This document shows, piece by piece, positions 1-11,720 of a stretch of DNA of 64,000 bases (position 1 is the stretch's first letter; each line of letters begins with the position of its first letter). Under the pieces are notes generated by a model, which was not told where the DNA came from, ran no database searches, and saw nothing but the letters and a program-made list of their open reading frames with translations. The position numbers were made by a program, and so were the translations under genes. Origin of the DNA: Hofstenia miamia (Eukaryota > Xenacoelomorpha > Acoela > Hofsteniidae); the NCBI GenBank assembly GCA_900660155.1, contig CABFPE010000006.1, positions 2,149,149 through 2,213,148 of the forward strand, read 5' to 3'.

Positions 1-31
<31 letters not shown>
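1..31. repeat. (TA)n microsatellite
   Basis: Uninterrupted TA dinucleotides run from the window edge to base 31, so the true length is unknown. Bases 32-449 hold no recognisable coding sequence. Confidence 0.95.
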
Positions 32-34
<3 letters not shown>

Positions 35-449
35 TAATTGGATTATCCCGATGACGAAGGTGATTCTAGTTCTTGATTATGAGGCAATGCGATACTAAAA
101 ATAGCATTTTGAAAATATATTTTTTTGAATTTTGAGTAATTGTTGTCTTACAAAATTTGTTAAATATGCAATGTCCAGAATAGAAAGAAAGTACAGTCTA
201 GGTTTTGTTATGATATATTTTAGAATGGTATAGAAGGGATTATTAGTATCAAGCTAAAAGCTAATCGATTCATATACCTTTTGCCATGAATATCTAAGGC
301 AATGATTGCATTAAACGATAGTATAATTATAATGTTGATATGAGTCAGATCAAAAATTGTGGAGGTGACAATCATCTTGCTGCGTCGAATTTGAAATCGA
401 CCTGAGCGGGCATTGATGTATCTGTTGACAATATTCGACGTAGAATACA

Positions 450-2314
450 ATGTTTGAAAAACCTGAGATCGAAGCATGGTTGGAAGCTTTATTCCTTTCT
501 ACGCCTGTAAAAGTTGAGGAATTGACCACTGTTGATTTATCTAGCGAAAGAGGTGGTCGTCCGCGAAAATGATTATGCGATAAGCCTGGTCGAGCGACGA
601 TTACCAGTCCAATGGATGATTCTATTAAAGATCTTACGATATTAGCTGAGAAACAAGGTGTTTCCATTGATGATGTAATTGATCTGTTAAATACCAGGCG
701 ATGTGAAGATGAATCTAATATCAAAGTATCAATTCCCAACGATGAAGCAGTAGCATATTTCTTTAATGGAGACTTTTCATCATGTTCTTGGACTGAGCTT
801 CGACTGTTTCTCCGTAAATTCGGCCTTGAAATTCCCAGTCGAAATGTAATTGATTCCGCAAAGAAAGATCTGCATTCTCTCGTAATTTCACATGAATTAA
901 AGTGATCGGTCCCTTACCGTGAACTTATAGAAAACACTGTTCTTGGTATTGTCAAGGCTGAAGAGTTTGATGAGGAAATTTGACAACACGCCAACTCACT
1001 TGAATTGGTTGTGAAAACCGAAATGGATGGTATCAAGCTGTCGACATTCGTCAATCTTTGTCTGAAAATCCACATATTGACCTGCACTCATCCTCAAATT
1101 ACCTTTTATGCTGTGTGGCATCTCTTTCTTTGAATTACATTGATCAAACGGTACATGTGTAACATTGTGGAAAAATCCGTCGCCTAATTCCATTGCATAT
1201 ATCCGACAATTGGCGCTTGTACGTGCAGTAGAGTTAAAGGCTGTAATTGAGAGGGAACTATTCACTTCTATCAACAAGGAGTCTTATGAAATTCATCTAC
1301 CCGGTCGCAGTAGAGAAAATCCTTTAATTGTGAGGGTAATAACACTCTCAGTATAATGTTGGGCATTCTGCAAGGCAATATTGGGTCAAATAAATGCACT
1401 ATTGTACGAGCTCGGTTGAGGAGAGAAATAATATCATAAATATACTGCAAGGATTTCTGATTAACAAAGATTTCCAATCATGCATGGATGCTTGGAGCCG
1501 AATTCAAGAAGTACAAGGAATGTCTACTTGTCCTCAAGATAGGGAGGGCTACTGTCAGAAACCTTTGTGCCAGTCAGATACTTTGCCATTCTGCACTGGA
1601 AACTTCGATCACTTGATTTCGTCTTGAATAGTCTCTACAGATTGATAGCGGGGGTTTACGTATGGAGAAATTCTTGTCAAAGAATTGTAAATGCAGCGAA
1701 AAAGAGGCCCAGAACCACATTTGTGAGAAGTTGGGTATATTGATTGACGGGAGGTGGTAACACCAACAACGGTTCAATTGCTTTCATGTTCTAAAAACAG
1801 GACAATCATATGTTAATTGATAAAGAACGAAAGGGATCGAGACAATTATTCTATTCTTCTACGTGACGTAAATGTCTCAGTTCAAAAACTGGAGTAGTTA
1901 TGACACAATTGCGCAACTGGGTATCAACATAATGGCACATATTCGAACCAAATTCATGAGCGGGAATAAACCATGGATTCCCATCAACCCATCGGAGCAT
2001 ACAATGGGTGTTCATAGCTGGCAAATATTTGAGATAAATGATTGCAATCGAAATTCAGACTTTAGCGAACAGGCTCAAGAACATTGGAACAAAACGTTTT
2101 TAAGTATAAGAGCAGATGTGGAGCACGGCCACAGCAACACAATGTGAAGCTTAATATTCGCGACATCTTCACGCGCATGCTACAAATGACCCATCCTATT
2201 GTCGTCTCCAAAAGGCGGAACTTGAATGCCACTCGGTCAAAAATGGACGAGGAAATCGTGTCAAGTACTTCGGACCAGGAAATGATAAACAATTTGTACT
2301 CTTCTACAGACTAA
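450..2314 (+). pseudogene. RAG1/Transib-related DDE transposase, broken
   Basis: This is a degraded transposase-like gene. One frame runs from the ATG at 450 through GGRPRK and 'WTELRLFLRKFGLEIPSR' to an MDG motif near 1023-1031, with stops near 570, 903 and 979. Later blocks continue in shifted frames. They include 'WKNPSPNSIAYIRQLALV' (about 1167-1220), a region near 1590-1780 with 'GGNTNNGSIA', and 'SEQAQEHWNK' followed by KYKS, NIRDIF and THP (about 2060-2200). RAG1 has a similar series: a catalytic Asp in a DGSG motif, 'KPNSELCCKPLCLM', and 'SEGNESGNK' near the catalytic Glu. The family call rests on remembered motif order, not an alignment. It could instead be a separate DDE family related to Transib. 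I found no convincing terminal inverted repeats or RAG2-like gene. At least six stops or frameshifts make it a dead copy. Confidence 0.55.
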
Positions 2315-2429
2315 TTGAGACCATCTTTATATCAAGTTCTCAAAATATACAGATTGACCTGTAATTTTTTTATTTGCTCATGTACTGATGCGATATGATT
2401 TTTCCACGGGTAAAAAACAATTTTAACAA

Positions 2430-2440
2430 CCCCCCCCCCC
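2430..2440. repeat. poly-C run
   Basis: Eleven consecutive C bases follow the transposase relic by about 115 bases. It is an outlier in AT-rich DNA and may mark a decayed element end or a sequencing-prone site. Confidence 0.8.
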
Positions 2441-4394
2441 TCGGAGTATTTGAGTAGTAATATTCTATCATAACTACTGTTATACTACTGTTAATATATA
2501 ACCAAATAGCTAACGGTTTCATTTCATAATTATATCTATGATTGATCCTCGTTGTGTAGATGCATTTATTACTATTAATTCATGTATTAACATCTAAATT
2601 TCAGTCAACGTAAACGGTTCAGGTATTTTATTCATTCAAAACAGTACCTAATTTCTAATTGCTACTAGGGACCCACTAAAAATTAGATTGGAAATGTATC
2701 GCAAACACTAAGCCACTAATGAAAATATCATATAGAATAGTGTGTAACTTATAATTTTATTGATGAAATGTTATTGAAGAGCTAATTTATTTTTGCTTCC
2801 CTTTTGTAGTAACTCCTTAATTTAGAACATCCATAAATGGGCTTAATAGGCCTATAAATGGATTCCAGTGTAGCGGCTGGGGACCATCAAGAATACTTCT
2901 CATCTCTGCAAAATACATATATTTACTTGCCTGTTGAAAGCTGTTTAGTACAAATAGAATTGTGACCAAATGAATTTTTGGTAGCCCTGTGCACTTGTCC
3001 ATCATCCCACACTAAAATTCAAAAAACTAAATTTTGGAATACCCCTAGTGCACGCAATAAAATACATTAATCTCATTCTTTCCTAAATTACAGTTTCTTT
3101 GAAAATGTTCTCTCGTTTATACTGTTTAGCAATTAAAGCCTCACACTAAGATTTGTGAGGATCAATCATTAAACCATATAATCCAAAAACAGTTTAAACA
3201 AGATTGAAGTCAGAGTCCGATGTTTTACTAAAGCTGACATAGCCTTTGACTTAAGAAAAATTTCAGAAAAATATAACTTTATGGGTAGCATATTACCAAT
3301 TTTTTTTAACCAAAGAATTGTTTTTTTACAAAGGAAAAAGATTTCATTGTCTCGAACGGAATTTGGTTAATAAAACGACCCTAGATAAAGGGATAACGAT
3401 CTTTTGTAATAATTTAAATATCTACACATAATAATAAAACAATTTAAAACTCCACAAAAGAAGGGGCTATTGCAAAGAAAGCATTTTCATTGTTTGATAA
3501 TTTTTTCCATCAGACCACACAGTAGGCAGCAACGAATACTGTATTTATAAATTGACTGCGTTGAATATTGTCAAAGTATCAAAGCATGGAACAAGTATTA
3601 CGATTTAACAAAAAATTCCCAAACCTAGACGAAATTTCGCATAAAACAATTTTGTTTTGTGTCTGTGCGACAGCTGAAAATAGATAACTTGAATAAAAAG
3701 CCCTAAAATCTAATTCATCTTTTTCCCCATTAGTATGCGCAACCTAAATTTTATTAACAAAATATATATTCAAACTTAGCCATATTTTTTGAAAATAATT
3801 TTCCTAATTGCAATTTATTTGCGGCTGGAAAATTTACACGAAGCTCTTCCTTTCGAAGGCCTGAACGTGTGTGCATCAGAATCCCATTACCGGTTCTTTA
3901 TTTTGATTTTGTGCAGTGAAATCCAAAAGCTTCAACATTTCAATAATGGAACAAATATTTTTGAATGTTATATGAATATTTTGTTATTATGTAAACTCGA
4001 AATTTAGTTTACTGTAAGTTGTTCAGAAAAACAAGGTATTCGCTTCTTAATATAGAAATATCTCCATACAACTACTTTTACTTTTTAAAATATTTCCAAT
4101 TTTTTGTCATTTGTGTTAAAAAACTTTATTATATTAGCAGTTATATACTGCAATCTTTGGAATAATTGTGTGCGGTTTGGCGTGTTTCCTGATACTTATA
4201 AAAAGCAAATCTAATTCCAATCCTCAAATGTACTATTGCAGAAACAACAAATCTGTAACTTCTATTATCACTAGATTACATAAAAAGCCATACATTTTAC
4301 ATACATAAACCTAATTTTAAATGAAATGAAAGACCACACGCAATTTGCTTAAAAGTCGAAACACAGTACTATAGATTATTTTCTAACATTCGAA
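2441..4394. other. gene-poor AT-rich stretch
   Basis: Short open frames here lack domain motifs, splice-site support or biased composition. I see no gene and no clear repeat. Confidence 0.6.
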
Positions 4395-5045
4395 TGGAAA
4401 TTTTATGAATACATATCTTCAAATAAAATATGTGGTGTGCATGGCTAAAGCATCGACTTCCGAAAGCATTTGAAAATGTTACTAAAGATATTTTAATAGA
4501 AAAATTTAAAAAAATATGCAAGGTGGGTCAATTACAAATATGGATATTTTCTTATCTTACGAATATAACACTAACTAATTTGGAAATAGCAACCACTAGA
4601 TTATATCCAAATCATCAATGGCTGCTCTCAAGGAAGACTAGACAGTCTAAATTATTTTAGAATTTTTTTTAACGATCTTAAAGAAAAGAATATTCAATCC
4701 ATATGGATGAAATTCGCAGATGATTGCACAACAATTGTATCATTCTTCAAAAATCCTGGTAGCAATTTGGTAACATGAATTTGAAAATTTAAAGATACAT
4801 ATCTTTAAACATGGAAAAATCGTTCATAATTTCATGAGATATATCATGATTTTGTAATTTATGTAATTTCTATGACAAAGTACCATTTTTGAAATTACTT
4901 GGAATAATAATCCAGAATAATTTTAAATTTGAACATGTTCAACATCTTCTAAATTCCCTAAAAGATCTGAAATTATCTGGAGTTATTCAAAAAGAATTAG
5001 ACAAAGTTTTCAAGCTGAAGTAAAAAAATCATTAATCGAATATAG
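4395..5045 (+). mobile_element. LINE reverse-transcriptase relic
   Basis: Pieces of a non-LTR reverse transcriptase lie in order on the plus strand. 'KAFENVTKDILIEKFKK' near 4450-4510 matches the DFxKAFD block. 'GCSQG' near 4620 stands for the PQG motif. 'IFFNDLKEKN' followed by 'WMKFADDCTTIVSF' (about 4660-4755) contains the catalytic FADD box. 'FLKLLGIIIQNNFKFEHVQ' near 4888-4945 matches the usual LGI block after the palm. Several stops and frame changes separate the blocks, so this is an old dead copy. The clade cannot be set from these fragments; the CR1/Jockey/L2 group is plausible. No target duplication was seen. Confidence 0.65.
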
Positions 5046-5048
5046 CAG

Positions 5049-5050
<2 letters not shown>

Positions 5051-5081
<31 letters not shown>
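5051..5081. repeat. (AT)n microsatellite
   Basis: About 15 AT units lie directly after the LINE relic. A short second TA run lies at about 5609-5622. Confidence 0.95.
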
Positions 5082-5082
<1 letters not shown>

Positions 5083-6827
5083 CTTCTGCAATTTTTGTAT
5101 GTTTGGCTTTAATTAAAATAGTAAAGTTCTTCCTCTTAGGTGCATGTTCATGGCANTCTAGTGGGCATCTGCCCAAAGGGATCTCCCACATCCCATTTCA
5201 CCATTCCATCTGATGCTTGAATGCCACTTTTCAGCTCAATCAAGATGCTTATGTGTACCCTACATTAGGCTCAGTGCTTACTCAAGAAATGACAAACTCA
5301 ACTTAAATTACTTAAATATACTGGCTTTTCTAAATAAATTCTATTTGAACAACTTCTTAACCTACATTTATACTTACTACATGTATGGTCATTATATCAG
5401 TCAATTATAGGTCATGAATTTAGATCTAAAATAATATTAAGATAATTCCTAGGGTTTGGTTATCCAACCATTTGTTGACAGTTAATTATCTGATACATGT
5501 GGAAAGGAAATGCTAGTCAGCTAATCAAGAGAAAACCCTTACACCTAACATAAGTGCACTTTGATGATCTGGCACAGGGACCCTAGAATCGTTCCCTGTG
5601 ATGAGATTTATATATATATATAACAATCAAGTTGACCAATGGTGAACATCTTGTGTAATGATTATTTATATTTTATTGTTTTTGTTATATTTTATTCTTA
5701 TTTCTTTATATGATGATTTTACGTTTTATTGCTTTGCCTGTAATTAGCGATGCCTAATTATACTTTACTTTACTACTATTAGAAAAAGAATTTTTAAAAA
5801 ACGATCAATAATGAAGGTGTGAGTGCATACAAATTGCTCAAAGTGGACGGCCAATATGGTTCATAGCGGTACAGGCTAGCAGTGGGAAAGCCCCTCTGCC
5901 CCCTCACTAGAGGAGGGATCTCTGGAGGGAATTTTTCCATTTTTATTCAAGAATTTTTTTGCTAAGGATGCTATTCACTTTTTCAGGGTGAAAAATCTCT
6001 GAAAGTTTGCTTTGAAATCAACAGCCAATCGGAATTGGGTTTATGCATAGAAAAAACGGCAAGCGGGGAAACCAAATTGTCAATTTGTGCACTCAATATT
6101 GATCAGATTTTAAAAATTCATTTTTTATTTAATTAATAAGAGTATTCGAATGAGCATGTAAAAATGAATTCGGAAATCCCTTCAGTAGAAACCAAGAACT
6201 TGGGCTTTATGATTTAATTCATTTTAAAAAATTCCGAAATTTCCAACTAGTTCCTCTGCCAGAGTTCATCCTAGGAACTTCGGACTAAGCCAAAAAATGC
6301 GCAGGTAAATAGTAAATAAAAAAATCTGATATTTTAGGCTTAAATTGGCAAATTAGTAGAATTGAATAAAACAGTTGCTATACTATCATTATTTAATGTT
6401 TATACCATTATATAGTACTTGTTTTATGTACATATAGTGTCGAGTTTACAAAAATATTATAATTTTAATGTATTTATGAAACATATATCAAACAATACAT
6501 TTACAAAAGTCAATTTAATACATTGTGTGTTGATTGCAAATTTTTATTTAATATAAACTTTTGAAACATGCATGTTTACCGCACATCAAATTTTCCATAA
6601 CTACAAAAAAATTTAACACAGTAAAAATAAATTACATAGCAACAGGCATGCATACAATCCCATTGGAAATTAATTAAAGGAACTTCAGAAGAACATAATC
6701 TGATGATACAGTTTAACGGACAGTTTATACTGGATGCTACACATTTAGTTGGTGATATTAATTTAAAGAAAAAATTATAGGAATTTTTAACATATTTTTT
6801 AAAGATAATTTACTATCCTTTCTGCAG
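5082..6827. other. no gene seen
   Basis: The stretch holds a single N at 5156 and a somewhat GC-richer block at 5130-5600 that could be the decayed 3' part of the LINE upstream. A short GC-rich island near 5880-5930 has no coding signal. Nothing else is supported. Confidence 0.5.
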
Positions 6828-6973
6828 CCACTTTTCTACTTGGAAAGCAGACTGGCGACAGATTTGATGAAGGTTTGATTATAAATTTTGTCGGGTTGGT
6901 TAAAGTTGGGTACCCGAAGCCGATGCCCATTTCTGATCTCAAGCAAGAAAAACTCTTTGAGGGACAAATTTGA
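6828..6973 (+). CDS. candidate terminal exon, unknown protein
   Basis: A good splice acceptor (pyrimidine tract followed by CTGCAG at 6822-6827) opens a 47-codon frame ending at TGA 6971-6973. Its product begins TFLLGKQTGDRFDEG and continues with 'GLVKVGYPKPMPISDLKQEK'. Residue use looks protein-like for such AT-rich DNA, but no family is recognised and no upstream partner exon was found. The minus strand is also open here (6836-7033) and could be the shadow or the real frame. It may be a last exon, a relic or chance. Confidence 0.25.
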
Positions 6974-7880
6974 TAGACAGATTTTGAAAGTAGAGGCCTC
7001 TACAGATTTTGCAACTATAAACTTTGACTTCATACATCACCCGTTAACAGTGATTTTTCGAGCATATTTTAAATAGCCTTTAAGCAAAATTACCAATGAA
7101 GCTGATTAGAAGAACATGTTCCCTTACAAATTTTAGCATTGATAATTAAAAAGCCTTAGCACTTGCATAAATACAGTAGTCGCCAATTTATAACTTCTGA
7201 ACTTTAAGGATGTCAAGAAATATTTTTTGATATTGAATTTGATTCCGAAATTTACTAATGTGTTTGCGATATACTTGCTTAATTGCATTTAGAATATATT
7301 ATGTTTGTTATTGTTGATATATTAACTAAAATAGATGAATATCGCCTTAATCGGTTAGCGAAAACATTCAGAATTTGTCAATGTTTTAAATCTGGAACTG
7401 TTGTTGAAAATGGTAAATATTTGTACAAGCACAGCAAATTGTGATAAATAGTAGAAAAAAGCCTGCAGATAAAAATCACATTAACAAATAATTTGTGGAT
7501 GATCACACAACAATGAAATTGGACATTAATTTCATGTTCTCGCAAGCATTTTCTGCAGAGGAAAATAAACGAATTCAGATGCATATACAAAAATTAAATG
7601 TGCTTAAACCTATTTGATCATTATAATTGAAAAAATTTCAAAATTGAAGACAACTTTAATTCGAAATGTACAATTACAGAATATTGCATTTCTATCTACA
7701 AACAACCCAAGATCAAATTAATGGGAATGCACCTAGAATTATGATTTTGTTCGTAAATTTATGTTCACTAAATTTGTACATGCAAATATATATTACTGCG
7801 TATATTTGAATAATTTACAAACTACTTTTTACTTCAGAGAGTACCGAACTGAAGGTTTCGATATGATATAGTTATAGTTG
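6974..7880. other. gene-poor AT-rich stretch
   Basis: No coding, repeat or RNA signal that I can support. Confidence 0.5.
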
Positions 7881-7886
7881 TTATAA

Positions 7887-8818
7887 GAGGTGTCAGTCAA
7901 AGTGTTCGACAGTCAAAGTGTTCGAAATCAACATAGCGTTCATAAATAAAAACTTAATGCCTAAATTTATTGTTCTAGTTAACATTCAAACAGCTTAAAT
8001 ATTATATGAATAACGTATTTTAATGTGAAAGTTGAAACATCATGACAAAAGCGCTATAAGTATAGTAGTACTGAGTTTTTGTTATTAATGGCAACATTTN
8101 ACTTCTGTCAGCACCATTTCTACTGATTTGTGGAACTTTTGTGATGGTGCATCAATTTTTATCTCTGCAGCTTTCCTCTACTTTTTGTTGCAACTTCATA
8201 TTCCTCCAAATCGTTTGGATTTGTTGTAAATGATCCTGTTGTTGCATAAGGCTGCACTTTATAAACAATGTGTTTGCTTTTTCAATTCCTTCCATGTCCA
8301 TTGTCATCTCTATTGTTTTTGTTTGCCTGTAAAGATCGATTGTGATGCATGGGTCTACCATGATTTGGTAGATTTCCGCCCAATAATCTATCTGTAATTC
8401 AAGGCGTATTAGCTCTGGGATCATTGTGTTCTTATTTGTTTTCTCCCATGGGAAGATGTTTTCACCTAAANGTTCGACAGTCAAAGTGTTCGAAATCAAC
8501 ATAGCGTTCATAAATAAAAACTTAATGCCTAAATTTATTGTTCTAGTTAACATTCAAACAGCTTAAATATTATATGAATAACGTATTTTAATGTGAAAGT
8601 TGAAACATCATGACAAAAGCGCTATAAGTATAGTAGTACTGAGTTTTTGTTATTAATGGCAACATTTGACAATCACGAAGAATTTGCTGAGATAATTCGA
8701 ATATTATTTGCAAAATATTGTTATGAATTAAAAGTTGATGTTATTTTATCTTGTGTAAATTATGATATTTAAAAAAATAATGTCTTTTATCGTGTTTCGA
8801 ACACTTTGATATGAACCG
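7887..8818. mobile_element. mariner-like MITE flanked by TTATAA
   Basis: TTATAA occurs at 7881-7886 and again at 8819-8824. Just inside lie inverted ends sharing TCAAAGTGTTCGA: GAGGTGTCAGTCAAAG on the left and, as reverse complement, CGGTTCATATCAAAG on the right. The left end has the 16-base TCAAAGTGTTCGA motif in two tandem copies. Terminal sequence and TA-centred flanks suggest a nonautonomous Tc1/mariner derivative. The span is inflated by a contig artefact: 7904-8099 is repeated as 8472-8667, and the piece between two Ns (8101-8470) is foreign to the element. The true element is probably about 360 bases. Confidence 0.6.
8101..8470 (-). other. orphan coding-like piece between two Ns
   Basis: This 370-base piece is bounded by Ns at 8100 and 8471. 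It is open on the minus strand for about 120 codons, with protein-like text such as PELIRLELQIDYWAEIYQI and VDPCITIDLYRQTKTIE. It is glutamine-rich near its end. The family is not recognised. Because the flanks overlap each other by 196 bases, the piece was probably scaffolded here wrongly and belongs elsewhere, perhaps to a repeat or a distant gene. Confidence 0.45.
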
Positions 8819-8824
8819 TTATAA

Positions 8825-9489
8825 GATAGTCATATAATGCGAAAAATCGTGTCGGTCGAATATTTCTTTAAGTGAAACTTCTTTTGTCGCAAATAGCCCG
8901 AATGCAAGAGTATTGAATATGCTACAAGAAATTAGTAGTGAATTTGATTATATTTTTAGGTTAGCCTACCTTATATTTGAATTGTATCAGCTGTAAGAAA
9001 TGATTCAAGCACATTGGAAATAGTAATTACTACATTTCATGGGTAGTTTATAGAAATACATAAAAGCTTTAAATTCGAAGTGTGTAGAATTATATTTTGG
9101 TAAAGGAAATGTATAACTTAACATTGTCGTCAACGACAACGGTACCTTAAACAGAGAACCAGCTAAACTCATCCAATACTTTTTCAGAGGGGAACTCAAA
9201 GTGACATTTTGGCAGATATTGCAATGCATTTTATTTTTCAGTCAGTTTCTACATTTACAATGTAATGCAGCTATCTGATTTTGCAATATAAAAATGGAAT
9301 AAATTAGTTGTTTTCTTTGTAGATATCATTCTTGTATCTCAACAATCGCGCTATTAATTTGTTCTATTTTTCTAGGCGAACAACTCTTTTTAATATAACC
9401 TAATTAAATTTGGAAGAATTGTTTTGTCTAAATATATTTATATGACTTGGTTTCTACTTGTAATTCTAATTCTAATCTACAAAAAAATA
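8825..9489. other. no gene seen
   Basis: AT-rich sequence with no supported feature lies between the MITE and the LINE. Confidence 0.5.
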
Positions 9490-11720
9490 TAAATGTACGT
9501 TAACTCCTGTCACTAGCATCACAGGTAAAGCTATTTCCAAATCTTTTAATTGGAACTCTTTTGTCCACGCGGCTCATGATTTACTTGACCTCTGCCTGGT
9601 TGCTTTATCTCCTTTTATAACAGTTGGTACTCGTTATTTACCCACTCTATTGAATCGTCGTGCACTGGCAAACGGCGCAAAAGACAGCAATATCCTTTCT
9701 ATTTTTCCTCCCACACTATGCATCTTATTAACAAGCATGAAACGGAAAAGCGCAGGATGGCTAAGAGCTCCAATCGTGATTCAGGTTTGCTAAATCGTCT
9801 TCAGATCGATCTGTCCAATTCCATGGAACTCGATAAGGCTGTGCTCTTCAGTTCCATTAGCTGTTATTCCACCAATGACTGCTCCAGGCTTCTGAAGCAA
9901 GTCAACGGTACTTCGTCTTATCCTGGTTGCATTTGTTGGAATAGTCGTGTTGCTACAACTGACCAAGAAAAAGCCGATGTTTTCAACGACTACTTCTCCT
10001 CTGTGTTCACTTCTCGCTGCGAATTTGTTCCCTATGTTCCTGTGGCCGTTGCTCCTACTGTTTGTCTTGATGACTTCTCTTTCAGTGTTCTTGAAGTCGA
10101 GGGTCTGCTTGCCACTTGCAGTGACAGCACTAGTACTGCCAGTGATGATGTCCCCCCTTTCTTTCTTCGTTATGGCGCTAAAGTTATTGCCCCCGCTGTT
10201 CACCTCTTATTCACTTGTATCAGTTATTCATTTATTTGGCCTAATAATTGGAAATGTGCTTTTGTTGATCCTTTGTTCAAAGAAGGCGACAAGTACTCTG
10301 CTCGGAATTATTGTCCAATAAGCAAGCTTCCCAAACTTTACCTAATATTGGAGCGTTTACTCTTTAATTTTATATATGCTAGAGTAAATCGAAAATTTAC
10401 AAAAATCAACATGGCTTTATGTCTAAACGGTCTACTACTACCCAGCTTTTGGATTTTGTTGAGCGCGTTTATGAAGGCCGCGATGGCAATCTGGACATTA
10501 GCTGCCTTTATTTTGACTTCCAAAAAGCTTTCGATTCTGTATCGCATTCCAGACTACTCTACAAGTTATCTGAGTTGGGCTTTGATGAGAAGTTTGTCGC
10601 ACTTATTGGTTCTTACCTCAGCAACCGCATCCAACGTGTGAAAATTGGCAGCTCGTTGTCTCGTCCCGGCGTTGTCAGCAGTGGAGTCCCTCAAGGGAGT
10701 GTTTTGGGGCCGCTGTTGTTCCTTCTATTTGTTAATGATTTACCTGAAGTAGTTGATTTTACGCTTCCTTATCTTTTCGCGGACGACTGTAAACTTCTTG
10801 CCATAAACTGTGCAAGCTGCAACGTCCAGATAGACATCGATCGCTTTGTCAAATGGTCAGCAGATAACGGCCTCAAATTTCACCCTGAAAAAACTAATTT
10901 GATCAATTTTTCGGGCCAAGTCCCTTCGCTACATCTTTCAGGCTCTGAAATTGTTCCTGTGACTGAGATGAAAGATTTGGGCGTCTTTATTAACCATAAC
11001 CTGAATTGGACCTTTCACATTACCAGTAAGCTTGCCAAAAGCATTCGTGTCTTATACTATCTGAGAAGAAATGTACCGTTCAATGTACCGCAGACATCGA
11101 AGCTGAATCTTTATCGTTCCTGTGTGCTTAGCGTACTTTTATACAACTCACAGATTTGGAGTCCATCTATTACTTGTTTACGGAAGCTCGAAAATTTCAA
11201 CCGAAAATGCCTAAATTGGGTCTCAGGCTGCAAGTCGTACAGTGATTCTCTTCTGAAAACCAGTACTTTGCCGATTTGCTATGACTTGGTTTATAGAGAT
11301 ATTACTATGTTCTTCAAACTTCTGAATGGTTTTTACGATACTGATCCATTTGAGTTCATATCTTACCGCTCCCATCGTGTTGACTTACGATCAGCTTCCG
11401 TTTGCTATTTTACTGCTAAACCTTCAAGAAAGTTCAGTAATGACCGGTCATATTACCAGAGGACTGTCGTAATGGCTAACTATTTCCTTTCAACGGGGTA
11501 TCAGCTTCACTGGGTCACTAGAGAAGTTCAAAACCGACGTTAGAGAACATCTGCGTATATTGACTTCAACCGCTTCAACATCGACAACTCGTGCACCTTC
11601 TATTTGGAGTGTCATAATTCTTGTTGTCGAACTTAATTTCTTTTCTTTTTTTGTACACATAGATAAAAATCCCTATATACAAAGGGTAATTAAGCCTTTT
11701 TGTTGTTGTTGTTGTTGTTA
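9490..11720 (+). mobile_element. CR1/Jockey-type LINE, 5'-truncated
   Basis: This is the most complete LINE in the window. The frame at 9718-10400 holds the region before the palm ('EKADVFNDYFSSVFTSR', WKCAFVDPLFKEGDK and a degraded RPIS block). A single missing base in the A-run near 10400-10406 shifts to the frame at 10419-11543. That frame carries FDFQKAFDSVSHSRLL, 'SGVPQGSVLGPLLFLLF' and the catalytic FADD box (about 10776-10787). It continues through a C-terminal region ending near FKTDVREHL after one more shift near 11510. The 5' end stops around 9490, inside the linker after the endonuclease, so no endonuclease is present. The 3' end is a (TTG)n tail. Few breaks suggest a fairly young insertion. 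It is GC-richer than its surroundings. Confidence 0.85.
11698..11720. repeat. (TTG)n LINE tail
   Basis: About seven TTG units end the LINE, a simple-repeat 3' tail typical of CR1/L2/Jockey-group retrotransposons rather than poly-A. Confidence 0.85.

Noticed and set aside
2817-3005. Minus-strand 62-codon frame
   Set aside because: Protein-like in places but no domain, splice or signal-peptide support.
9790-10547. Minus-strand and alternate plus frames inside the LINE
   Set aside because: They overlap the recognised reverse-transcriptase frame and lack motifs of their own.
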